In this document: piece by piece, positions 1 to 29,244 of the stretch | Position numbering within the stretch: the stretch's first letter is position 1 | How the letters are laid out: the number at the start of each line of letters is the position of its first letter | DNA from: Paulinella micropora | Taxonomy: Eukaryota > Cercozoa > Imbricatea > Euglyphida | Length of the DNA: 29,393 bases | Direction: 5' to 3' | Assembly (NCBI GenBank): GCA_009731375.1 | Contig: BJOX01000198.1 | Coordinates: 653,163 to 682,555, forward strand | Made by a program: the position numbers and the translations under genes | The notes under the pieces: model-generated | Seen by the model: the letters and a program-made list of their open reading frames with translations, nothing else | Databases searched by the model: none | Told to the model about the DNA's origin: nothing

Positions 1-41
<41 letters not shown>

Positions 42-46
42 CATAT

Positions 47-92
<46 letters not shown>
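1..92. repeat. AT dinucleotide microsatellite
   Basis: An almost pure AT run with a few GTATAC variants fills the left edge and runs off the window. It carries no gene signal. Confidence 0.95.
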
Positions 93-99
<7 letters not shown>

Positions 100-505
100 T
101 CCCTCCCTGCCTGGCCTACCTCTCAACCTCTCCCCTCCCACCTGCCGCGAGCGCCGCGAATATGCCGCGAGCACTGAGAGTGTCGTGCACATACCGCAAG
201 TATGCAAATAATATATATTACATATATGCCGCGAGCGCCGCGAATATGCCGCGAGGGGCATACATATAATTTTTGCATATATATACATATATCTATATAT
301 ATATATATTGCTACTTCCCTGCCTGCCTGGCCTACCTCTCAACCTCTCCTCTCCCTCCTGCCGCGAGCGCCGCGAATATGCCGCGAGCACTGAGAGTGTC
401 GTGTACATACCGCAAGTATGCAAATAATATATATTATATATATGCCGCGAGCGCCGCGAATATGCCGCGAGGGGCATACATATATTATTTGCATACTTGC
501 GGTCT
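91..505. repeat. 216-bp tandem duplication with GCCGCGA core
   Basis: Two copies begin with ATTGCTACTTCCCT at 91 and 307, a period of 216 bp. Each has a pyrimidine-rich start, then clustered GCCGCGA and GCCGCGAATAT motifs, then ACCGCAAGTATGCAAATA. In copy 2 that last segment is followed at about 478-503 by its reverse complement (ATTTGCATACTTGCGGT), so it could fold into a hairpin. The right arm is decayed in copy 1. A third, partial relative lies at about 3549-3630 inside an intron of the next gene, so the family is dispersed. Confidence 0.8.
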
Positions 506-529
506 GAACACGTTCCTGTTGTTATTTAG

Positions 530-4240
<3,711 letters not shown>

Positions 4241-4365
4241 GGCTTTATGCACTGTATTTTATCTCATTCAAACAAGTTTTGTTTCATTAAAAAATCATGC
4301 ATGCATATGAATAATATTATATACATGTTCAAATCTTTAAAACATTATTTCATTTAAGAGTTTTT

Positions 4366-4740
4366 TGAGCACAGCGTTTGGGTGGCAGAACACAGGCTCG
4401 GGCAGGCCTAGCACGGCTCGAATAGGTCTAGCACGGCTCGGACGTCTCCAAGCTGCGCCTAAGAAAAGACTGCACACAGTTAGTCTGGGCCTTGCACAAA
4501 GTTGAGTCTTTCCCTCTTCTATACACGCCTCTCTGTATCACAATCCTCCAAATGTTCGCAGGATGAGGTGAGGGAAGAGGGATACATTCAGCTCTGTGCA
4601 AAGCACAAGACGAGCCGTGCTAGGTTTTTTCTCAGTACAGCTTAAGCTGTCCTATCTGTATTTGGCCAGCCCCAAGCCGTACCAGCGCTTGGTCGCACTC
4701 TCAATTTTGCTAAAGATCTAAGGCTTTAATTTCCCGGTCT
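4366..4740. repeat. Left flanking repeat of the HNH unit, with foldback
   Basis: It contains CCTAGCACGGCTCG (4407-4420), a second TCTAGCACGGCTCGG (4427-4441), CCAAGCTGCGCC (4448-4459) and GATCTAAGGCTTTAATTTC (4715-4733). The same blocks occur in the same order at 8361-8476, where the 225 bases at 4460-4685 are absent. Inside this left copy is an inverted repeat: CGAGCCGTGCTAGG at 4611-4624 is the reverse complement of 4407-4420, and AAGAGGGATACATTCAG near 4575 mirrors the segment near 4500. The stretch from 4241 to 4830 otherwise shows only the 3' flank of the zinc-finger gene. Confidence 0.65.
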
Positions 4741-4830
4741 AAAATGTGTCCTCACCCCTCCTTTGTTTTTCTGTCCACCTTAACCCTTTGTCAGTGCTGT
4801 AGGAAGGGGGGGGGGCAAGGCTTGAGCAAG

Positions 4831-5169
4831 CTAGTGCTGGTTGTAAAATCCAGCAAAATTTTTTTTGCAAAAGGTGCTGACGTGCCGTAGGGAGAAATAG
4901 AAAAATGTCCCTGACAAGAGACTTTGGCTGCGCTTGTTTAAGCTAGTGTTGCACGACCAATTGAAATTCCTGCTTGGTTCATTAAAGAAAAAGTTTTTTT
5001 TCAATACTTTCTCGCCGCGCTTTTCCCTTTTTCTGCCCCTTAACGAGCCGGAGCGACTTGCGCTTAAACCATTAGGCTCCTCATCGTCAGAACCTGAGCT
5101 TTTAATAAAAAATTTTAACTTTGCCATTTTGTGTCCTTGCCGCGCATTCTGTTTTGTTCTGTGTGGCAC
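4831..5169 (-). CDS. Hypothetical ORF downstream of the HNH gene
   Basis: A 112-residue open frame starts 79 bases after the HNH unit's last stop, on the same strand. The N-terminal half (FFIKSSGSDDEEP, then a Ser/Arg/Lys-rich stretch with RGRKREKRGEK) looks like a nuclear, basic low-complexity segment. The C-terminal half is Phe/Asn-rich and resembles translated A/T runs. No family is recognised. It could be a third part of the mobile unit, or chance. Confidence 0.3.
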   Translation of the reverse strand: MPHRTKQNARQGHKMAKLKFFIKSSGSDDEEPNGLSASRSGSLRGRKREKRGEKVLKKNFFFNEPSRNFNWSCNTSLNKRSQSLLSGTFFYFSLRHVSTFCKKNFAGFYNQH

Positions 5170-5248
5170 CTCACCTCAGTCCAAGGTAGACTGCGCCACA
5201 GTTCTCCATTCTCCCGGAATCCATTCGCCTTGTAGGAAAACAATTGCT

Positions 5249-8060
5249 TCAGGCCGTTTCAAAGCGCCTCTTGGCTTTGCATTTTCCTTTTGTTTTACTT
5301 TTCTTTTTTCGATGTGTATCTTGTAGCGCCGCCAGCGATTCCAAGTCAGTTTTCTCCGTCGTATCCTCTTTTAATTTCCTCTTCAACTTTCTCTTTCCGG
5401 ATTGAGGCATCGCTTCCCCCCCGATAGCCTGCGGATACAGCTCGATCGCGGTGTATGGAAAGAGAAGGCCTTTGGCCTGGGGCCCCGCGCTCCCGAGGGC
5501 GGAGTACATAGTTTGGTTCTTGCTTGCGAGGTCCAGCCGCGGGAAACGTTGTTTCATGCTAACCCAAAACTTCCCCTCACCCGCTTTTCCCAATTCTCCT
5601 CTACCGAGGCCAAGGAAGCTTTCAAAACTCGCAATAATATCAAGGTGCTTGATTGCGTAGAACCCCTTATTTTTTCCCATCAAGATGGGGAAAACATTGG
5701 GGGACCTCTTTTTTACTGGTTTTTTCCAGACCCGGGAGTCTCTCTTGTGTTGCAACCATCCGACAGAATTCTGGTACATACCTCACAAAGACATTATTTT
5801 GCTCGGCCTCCGACGAAAAGGGCGCTGGTGCCTCCAGTTGGCGGGCCAGCAGGTAGCGTACGAAGTCCTCCGTTGAAGGCACATTGCCGGTGGAAAGTTC
5901 TAGCGCTGGCAGAGCCGCCGCAAGCCGCAGGGTCGTAGCTGCCACACCTTTGGCCCGCAACTGTGTTGCTGTCCACGGCGCTTTCCCAAGCCTGTCGGGT
6001 AGCAATAACACGTGGCTTCTATTGCTCAACAAGATTGGCGTGTTAGTATTTTTGCTTCGCCCGGAGAATTCTCGGATTGGATTAGCAAGACAGCGGAACA
6101 GGTTCCTCCATGGGACAGCGTCCTCTGCTCGTTGTGGACATCCGTCCAGGACGGCGATTTGGCAGGCCTGGAGCTCTTCAAGCTTATTGCTTAGCTTGTG
6201 CTCATAGACTTCTCGAAAAATCACAATGTGATCATTACCCAAAGCTTGGAAAAAGGACACCAGGATCTGCCGGAGCAGCAACGGCACCTGGCCTTCTAGG
6301 CAAACCCACAACTGCGACCTATGCTCTTGTGAGCATTGCATATTGCGTGCAAGCCAGTTCGTAAACCGCTCTCCATCGTGCTGTTCAAAACAGGCTCGGA
6401 TCAAGGTGCCCCAGTCAGGCCATTGCTGCATAGAAGGTTGTGCAACGTTCCGTGAGGTGCTAGGCGTTAATCTGGCAGGCAAAAGAAACATTTCCAGCTG
6501 TTGGTCGGATACTGATTGCGTGCACTCCTTTTCCCAGACCTTGAAGATGTTCTGTTCCTTTTTCGTGTGCTTTGACGCCCAAGCGAGGGGCACTAACCTG
6601 CTGTGCTCGTATTCACGACGTAACTGCTGTACTTTGAGGACTCGTGTTTGTTCAACTTGAACAGGAGGGCCATCCAGGACTTGTTTGGGCCAGACAATCC
6701 TCACTGCTACGTGAGCATCGGTCCGCGCCAACCACCAGCGGCTGAGCACGTCGCGCAAGTCGAGCCAGAAGTACTTGGTTGGTGCAAGGCTAAAGAAAGC
6801 CCTAATCTCGTCACTGCAATCCTCCAACTTTATCATTTCTTTGCCCTTGATTGACAGCGCAAAACGCTGCATGCGCGCGCTTAGCTGCATGCTTTTGATG
6901 CTGAATTCGCCCTTGCTAGGCCACATCTCCCGCCACGCAAGTTTGGACAGCAGAGAGGTAGCAGGGGCTTCGCGGCTGCGTTCTAGGAGCTGCTGCTGGC
7001 GCCCGGGTTTTAGTCCGTGCATCAGGCCTAAGAGTTGCTTGAAGTAAAAGCCGGGGTCACTGCTAACTTTGAACTCGGCAAAGCTGACCTTGGCCTCAGA
7101 CCCTTCCAAGTGCTCGACGGCATGCCACAGGCTGTCCAGGTCCACGGCAAGCCTTTCGTTTTCCTCGCTGGGGCCTTGCTCCAGCAAGGCCTTGGCTTGG
7201 GCGAGCTCAGGCTCTCCGAGAACGCCGAGCTTGCTGGTCTCAGGGTTCAGCCAGGCGCCGGTTGCACTCCGGGGTTCCTGGAGGTTATTACTACTTTCAA
7301 GCTCGATGAGAGGCGGTTGCTGTTGAGTCTGGCCAGCAAGGGGTTGCATTCCTTCGCTGTGAGTTGGTCTCTTGCTTTTTAGCGATGTGCTGCTTATCGC
7401 TTGCCCGCCCCCCCCTACGGGGCGTGCTTCCTGAAAAGCTTGTGCCCCTGCAAGGTCATTTGGTGTGGCGGGCATCTTTTCCTCGCAGCCCACGCATTCT
7501 GCGCTAGGCGCAGAAGAGCCGGCGCGCACTGGCTGCCAACGCGCTCTGCCCGAGGTGACGTGCAAGCCAGTCACGGGCAGCTCGGGCATGTCGCGAAACA
7601 GACTACACTTGTTCATGTGTTCTTGGGCATACTTACAAAAGGCTGCTGCCTTGCGCGCTGCTACGCTTCCTATGTAGGCCAGCTTGTCGTTATCCAGGTA
7701 TTCCCGGAAGCTTGCGTTCACAACATCTGGCATTAGCATGTAGTTACGCGCATGGTCCAGACCTCCCCAGCGCCTTGGCACTATATGATCAACATGTGCG
7801 CGGACGCCTCCCGGCTGGAAGTAAACTGCTAGAAGGGGATGCCCCCGATTAGCACGTGCCCATTTGCGCGCTTTAAACAAGGAGAGGGGCTTCTTTAGAT
7901 TGGCTAGATCTGCAAAGTCTCCGAGATAAACTGGCTCGGTTGTCATAATTTCTAATTTTTTGTGGCGACGCGCCAGCTCCCCTAATTTACGCCGCAGACT
8001 TAGCTCAGAAGTACTACTAGTGCGGTGTTTGTCTGCCTTGGCGGCTACGAGCATGGCCAT
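5249..8060 (-). CDS. HNH-endonuclease-like protein, two frames joined by one frame break
   Basis: The main frame (8060-5667, 797 codons) has an HNH-type motif near residues 88-115: AHVDHIVPRRWGG, then N106 and N115. The H-x-DH-I-x-P-x3-GG spacing fits HNH nucleases, which cut DNA with one metal ion. A Lys/Arg-rich segment precedes it. The remaining 650 residues match nothing I know. The frame stops at 5667, but the +1 frame (5779-5249) continues for about 138 further residues and ends in a basic tail (GKRKLKRKLKED, RKKKSKTKGK), a likely nuclear signal. The break lies between 5779 and 5667, near A6 and C5 runs, and may be an indel, programmed slippage or a sequencing error. Flanking direct repeats suggest a mobile unit. 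The start is the first ATG of the open frame. Confidence 0.65.
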
Positions 8061-8159
8061 CTCTTACTTTTGCCTTGCCAGCTTTCTGGGAGGGCAGTCT
8101 ACTTCCCCGTAAAATGGCCCCTCGGCTCCTAACAGGAGTTTTCAAGAGATGGGGAGGGG

Positions 8160-8234
8160 GGAACTCCCCCCCCTCTCGCTTACATTGCAAGCCAAACCCA
8201 AAAACGAACGCTCTCCCTCTCTCTCTCTGTGAGG

Positions 8235-8277
<43 letters not shown>

Positions 8278-8290
8278 GGGGGGGGGAGAA
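8160..8290. repeat. C/T-rich tract and long poly-G run
   Basis: A CT repeat is followed by about 40 G in a row (from about 8237) and a further G-rich stretch. It lies just upstream of the HNH gene on the minus strand. No gene is seen. Confidence 0.9.
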
Positions 8291-8360
8291 GAATGAGATG
8301 TGTTTCCCCCGCGGGAACTCCCCGAGGGGCAATTTAGAGCCTTAGACCCTTAGTAGCGCG

Positions 8361-8476
8361 AGAGCGCAGCTTTGGGTCGCAGGGCACAGCCTCGGGTGGG
8401 GGCCTAGCACGGCTTGGACGGATCCAAGCTGCGCCCCGGCGCACTCGCACTCCTAAGGATCTAAGGCTCTAATTTC
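8361..8476. repeat. Right flanking repeat of the HNH unit
   Basis: It carries GAGCGCAGCTTTGGGTCGCA, GCCTAGCACGGCTTGGAC, CCAAGCTGCGCC and GATCTAAGGCTCTAATTTC in the same order and orientation as 4366-4733. This copy is compact, about 116 bp, and lacks the palindromic insert of the left copy. Confidence 0.65.
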
Positions 8477-8569
8477 ACTTTTTTTTTCCCCGAGGGGGTT
8501 TTCTCAGGATCGTTTCCCAACTTTTACTAAAGAAAGAAAGTACAGAATTCTGTTTTTTACATATTGTGC

Positions 8570-8690
8570 ACAGTGCTCCAGCGCAGTCCTGCGGCGGATG
8601 GATGGGCGGTGGTCATGTACCAGGTGGACAAGACCCCACCAAACCCCGACGGCGCCGTGTCGGAGCCATGGCTCGGCCACCGTGCGCAAG
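8570..8690 (+). other. Possible orphan exon or gene fragment
   Basis: One plus frame reads SPAADGWAVVMYQVDK and on to SEPWLGHRA, with even codon use. TGTGCACAG lies before it and CAAGGTCAG after it, as possible splice signals. It sits between the HNH unit and the gag ORF and may be a captured host fragment. No family is recognised. Confidence 0.25.
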
Positions 8691-8729
8691 GTCAGAAAAA
8701 TATGAAAAATATGAAATCAGGAAAAAAGA

Positions 8730-11258
8730 TTATTTTTTTTTGCCCGACAACCAAAGAAACAGACAGGCAAGAGGGAGGGGTGGAGGCAGAGGGGAGGCAG
8801 AAAGAGGAAGGGGAGGAGGGAAGGGGAGGGTGATGGGACTCTGTCTGACTGCTCTCTCCAAGTACACTCCTTCTATTGCTCTTACTATGTCAGTCAAAAA
8901 GTCATCTCTCTCTAGCTCGCCACTCACGACACGCATCACTTCTCCATTCATTCCCCTCACGCACTCATTCATCAACGTTTTAGCTATTTCATTTATATCT
9001 TTGAAGGTTATGACGGGAGGGTTGATGGGTTGCGTGTTTGTTGTCTGTGTTGGTGGGAGTGCTGTGATTGGTCTAGAACTAGAGATTTGGAGTTGTTGTG
9101 AGGTGGGACCTATTTGGTTGCCAAACTTGTTGACAGAAGTGGGCCCAAGTCGTTGCTCTCCCTCATCCACTCCACTCTCTTCTCTCCCTTCTCTGCTCTG
9201 GCCGGTCCGCTGACTAGAAAATGGATTATGTTTGCGTGGTTGTTGCGGAATATTTTGCGAGACTTGTGGACTTGTGGAAATTTTGGTGTCACGTAAAGTT
9301 TCAAATTCCCCGAAAACGAGTCTTTGCGTAATTTTATGAGACTTTTCCAATGCCGCAGCTTTAAGACCTCGTTCGTCTGGGTAGTAAGGAGATTTGGGGG
9401 GACGCAACACGGGACTTACCGACAAATCCAACTCCGGATAATCTGGGTCTTGTGTGGCGTGATATCCGCAGTACCTCGCATAAGATAATCGTTTCGCGTG
9501 ATTTGCGTATATTCCTTTTCCTTTTGATTTTTCAACGGAAACATTACACGGTTTTTTGCGTCTGTTTATTCCGGCACATTTTGTGTCAGGCGTGACTCCG
9601 TAAGAACTCTCAAGCCTCAAAGGAGTTTCGTTAGGGTTAGGGGTGACTGGGGAACATCGTGGGGTGGCGGATACTAACCGCTCTTCCTTGCCTTCTCCCC
9701 GTAGTGAGGAGGGACCTCGTAGGGTGGCCGATACTAACCGCACTTCCCGTCCTTCTCCACTCTCACTATGTCTATTCCCTACCCTAGGTGTAGTCTTTGT
9801 ATCGTTCAAAAGGGCTTGGGGACTTGTAGATTTGTGATGAGGTGAGCTTGGTTGCTCGTCATCTCTTTCTCTTTCTTCCTCATCATCATCGCTCTTATCA
9901 TAAGTGTTCCCCATATGGATTAAAGCAACGTTTGTATCAGAGTCACTTTGTTCGTCTTCGTTTTTGTCGTTGCCGGTTGTTATCAAAGTGAGTGCTTTCT
10001 TTTTCTTATGAAAGGGTTTCTTTTTGTTTTTGTAATTGTTCTTTTGTTCGTTCTTTTCTTGTTCCGTGCCTTTGTCTTCCGTTTGATTCCGTTTTAATTT
10101 TCCTTCTTTGCGGAACTTTTCCGAAATCACCGGACAATATCTCATGGTATGGCCTTTGGCATCACATCCGAAACACGTGACTTTGAGCGTCCAGTTTGGA
10201 GCTGTCTTTGGTCCCGGTTTATTGTCTCCCCTTTTCCCTTTATTATCCATCAGGAGATTGGTCTCTTGCCGCTGCTTGCCATCCCGAGATTTCTTGTTGT
10301 TGTCTTTGCGAATTTGAGTTTTTCTCTCACGGAAATTGTTACGTCTTTCTTTTTCTTCCCACATTAACCATCTTTCCCTAGATGCTTCGCATAGTTCCGA
10401 GAAATTTGGTCTTAGTCTGGCCGGGAGATCATAGTGGTCCACCTGAAATTTATCCCCGAAAGCTGGATGGTAGCGCAATTTCTTAAATAGCTTTCTCTTT
10501 GCTTCCTCATCGGAAAATGGCGCCCCACGTAAACTTTCAAGCTGGATTTTCTTTGCGAGAAATTCATTTAGCCAGTCTACATACCTCTGACCTGCCCTTG
10601 GTCTCGTTCTCTCAAACTCTTCCTCTAACATGTACCTACCTGCTCCGGAAATGCCTCCCCATTGATCTCTTACTACTATCAACTCTTCAATGGGTCCTTT
10701 CGTCTTCTGTGTTCGCAGGAAATTAGATACATTGTCTTTGGAAAAAGCCACAGACAGACATAACTGCAAAGTTTTCATCCTTTCATAATATTTCTTCTCT
10801 TTGTGGATAGCTGTCTTTCTTCCTGTGTGTTGTTTCATACTTTGTCTTTTCTTTTTCCTTGCTTCTTTCTCTTTCCACTCTCTCTTTTGTTCTGCTGTCA
10901 TTTTATCCCAACCTTCTGGCTGTTTGATATCTTCTTTCTTTGTCTGGGGTCTCTGTCTTCCTCTCTGAGAGGTGTCTGACTCTTCATCTTCCTCACTATC
11001 ACTTATGGGCGTGTCGGGCTCTTCTAAGTCTTCTGCCGTCTTAGCCCTTGCTTCGTCGTAAGGAAAATCCCTTTTGGCTTTAGCTGGGTCGGCTAATGCC
11101 ACAGATACCATCTCTGCCACGTGGACAGATATCCCCTGCATATGCTTCTGAAACTTGCTTGACCAAGGCCAAAAGCTTTGGTCGTTGCCCTCGAATATGG
11201 GCACTTGACTCAATACGTGCTTTGGCACGCTTGCCTCCTTGACAAGGCTCATAACCAA
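8730..11258 (-). CDS. gag: Gag-like protein with CCHC zinc knuckle
   Basis: The open frame is 842 codons. The N-terminus has FEGNDQSFWPW, the F-x-G...W pattern common in Ty1/copia-type gag proteins. An acidic Ser/Asp/Glu stretch (about 86-98), a Lys/Arg-rich helix (about 118-160) and a capsid-like helical region (about 190-300) follow. A zinc knuckle sits at 362-375: C362-x2-C365-x4-H370-x4-C375. Such proteins coat retroelement RNA. The C-terminal 440 residues are charged and low-complexity, with two related SEGRE/GEGKEERLVSATPR segments near 500-530. The last 25 residues (PFPPPLPL...) read a purine/pyrimidine-rich microsatellite and may not be native. No protease, integrase or reverse transcriptase follows before the HNH unit, so this looks like a non-autonomous or truncated retroelement. 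No LTRs were found. Confidence 0.7.
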   Translation of the reverse strand: MVMSLVKEASVPKHVLSQVPIFEGNDQSFWPWSSKFQKHMQGISVHVAEMVSVALADPAKAKRDFPYDEARAKTAEDLEEPDTPISDSEEDEESDTSQRGRQRPQTKKEDIKQPEGWDKMTAEQKREWKEKEARKKKRQSMKQHTGRKTAIHKEKKYYERMKTLQLCLSVAFSKDNVSNFLRTQKTKGPIEELIVVRDQWGGISGAGRYMLEEEFERTRPRAGQRYVDWLNEFLAKKIQLESLRGAPFSDEEAKRKLFKKLRYHPAFGDKFQVDHYDLPARLRPNFSELCEASRERWLMWEEKERRNNFRERKTQIRKDNNKKSRDGKQRQETNLLMDNKGKRGDNKPGPKTAPNWTLKVTCFGCDAKGHTMRYCPVISEKFRKEGKLKRNQTEDKGTEQEKNEQKNNYKNKKKPFHKKKKALTLITTGNDKNEDEQSDSDTNVALIHMGNTYDKSDDDEEERERDDEQPSSPHHKSTSPQALLNDTKTTPRVGNRHSESGEGREVRLVSATLRGPSSLRGEGKEERLVSATPRCSPVTPNPNETPLRLESSYGVTPDTKCAGINRRKKPCNVSVEKSKGKGIYANHAKRLSYARYCGYHATQDPDYPELDLSVSPVLRPPKSPYYPDERGLKAAALEKSHKITQRLVFGEFETLRDTKISTSPQVSQNIPQQPRKHNPFSSQRTGQSREGREESGVDEGEQRLGPTSVNKFGNQIGPTSQQLQISSSRPITALPPTQTTNTQPINPPVITFKDINEIAKTLMNECVRGMNGEVMRVVSGELERDDFLTDIVRAIEGVYLERAVRQSPITLPFPPPLPLSASPLPPPLPLACLFLWLSGKKK

Positions 11259-12160
11259 AGTAATCTATCACTCAAACGCAGAGTTTAGGGAAGCTACCCC
11301 GCTAAGGGTAAAGAATAACAGAAGAAAAGACTTTTAATGACTTTGGGTCACACAAATTTGTGATGTTATGACCTTTACAGAATGATAATACTCATTTGAT
11401 TCTAGGCATTCCAGACTATGATTCGCGAATACTCTAGAAAGTGTCATTGTCAGTAATAAAGGTATTAATAACTGTCCGGCCTATGAACCTGCCTATGACT
11501 AAGACTATCCAAATTACCGGTAAATTGTCTAGGTGGAGTAACGGGTATTAGTAGTATATTACAACGATCATAAGTTGGGCCGCAATGACTAATTACTGTT
11601 TGCGGCGCCAAAAAAAACTTAAAAAAAAAACTTCAAAAAAAAAAAAACTTGAAAAAAAAAGAAAAAAAAAACTTCAGCTGAAAAAAAAAACCTTGAAAAC
11701 TTTGAAAAAAAACTTGAAAAAAAAAACTTGAACTTCAATGACGGTATGAAAGTTATCTTAATTAAATATTAATATAATAGTAAGATGATAGACTCCTAAA
11801 GTTCATGTGGTGACTACATAACTTCAAAACATATCATATTTACCTATCAGGCTGCGCCTACATCAAGTTTCTTTTACAGTCTTCATTATCATATTAAGTT
11901 TGTCCTTTTGTATCTCTTGATACTTATTACCGCTTCCATTTTCCTCTGAGTTACGTTTCCCACTTATTCCCGGTAGTATTGTACTAGTGACAAGTATTCT
12001 CTTATTAAAAGTGTTTCCGTAAAAAAGGGCAATATTAATAACTTGTCGCTCAGTGATATCGTTAATAAGCTTATTAACTTTCATAACAAGTTTTTTCAAT
12101 TAATTGTAGTTTGAATCGGCAGATAGCGGACATCTTCGGACTAGCTAGCTTCCTGTCTGT
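11259..12160. other. AT-rich non-coding stretch upstream of gag ORF
   Basis: This is the 5' side of the gag ORF. It holds unique AT-rich sequence, then at about 11608-11735 a series of A8-A12 runs each ending CTTGA or CTTCA. A 78-residue minus frame at 11863-12099 (MKKLVMKVNKLIND...) is open but has no recognisable domain and is probably chance or part of the element's leader. I could not find an LTR pair or a primer-binding site. Confidence 0.5.
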
Positions 12161-12300
12161 CATTCAGGACACTGACGTAACGCAAATATTTGCGTGAATT
12201 CCAAAAAAAATCATATCAGCATCAACATCAAGTCTGGGGCTAGACACCCTGCCACTATGAGCTCCCAACTCCTCCTCGTTCTCAAACCATGATTTATTGG
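12161..12300 (+). pseudogene. Decayed Tc1/mariner transposase fragment, truncated at gap
   Basis: CATTCAGGACACT... to CCATGATTTAT matches 19413-19552 over about 140 bp with scattered differences. It includes the same perfect palindrome ACGCAAATATTTGCGT (12180-12195). The reading frame is broken. It runs into the 158-N gap. Confidence 0.6.
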
Positions 12301-12305
12301 GGGGG

Positions 12306-12463
12306 NNNNNNNNNNNNNNNNNNNNNNNNNNNNNNNNNNNNNNNNNNNNNNNNNNNNNNNNNNNNNNNNNNNNNNNNNNNNNNNNNNNNNNNNNNNNNNN
12401 NNNNNNNNNNNNNNNNNNNNNNNNNNNNNNNNNNNNNNNNNNNNNNNNNNNNNNNNNNNNNNN
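12306..12463. other. Assembly gap (158 N)
   Basis: A run of N between a G run and a TATC array. Confidence 0.99.
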
Positions 12464-12521
<58 letters not shown>

Positions 12522-12575
12522 GCTACCTACCCACCCACCTACCTACCTACCTACCTACCTACCTACCTACCTACA

Positions 12576-12669
<94 letters not shown>

Positions 12670-12700
12670 CCTAGCTACCTAGCTACCTACCTACCTATCT

Positions 12701-12759
<59 letters not shown>

Positions 12760-12762
12760 TAT
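12464..12762. repeat. Tetranucleotide arrays ATCT, ACCT, ATCA
   Basis: Successive homogeneous blocks of TATC, CTAC, TATC, CTAC and ATCA change by single-base steps. The array abuts the stop codon of the minus-strand gene; the TAG stop itself fits the GATA register. Confidence 0.9.
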
Positions 12763-29130
<16,368 letters not shown>

Positions 29131-29161
29131 CTGGGGAGGAGGGTCGTTGCGCGCGTAAAAG

Positions 29162-29171
29162 NNNNNNNNNN
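29162..29171. other. Assembly gap (10 N)
   Basis: Ten N just upstream (minus sense) of the acceptor TCCTCCCCAG of exon 29130-29062. Confidence 0.99.
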
Positions 29172-29244
29172 TTAGAGCTTATCGTCAATTCTTCGTACTC
29201 CCCTCACGGGTGAGACGATGGAGGCGCATGTGCAGAAATAAATT

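Noticed and set aside
5402-5938. Plus-strand 178-codon frame opposite the HNH gene
   Set aside because: It is antisense to a long gene with a recognisable motif and shows no motif of its own.
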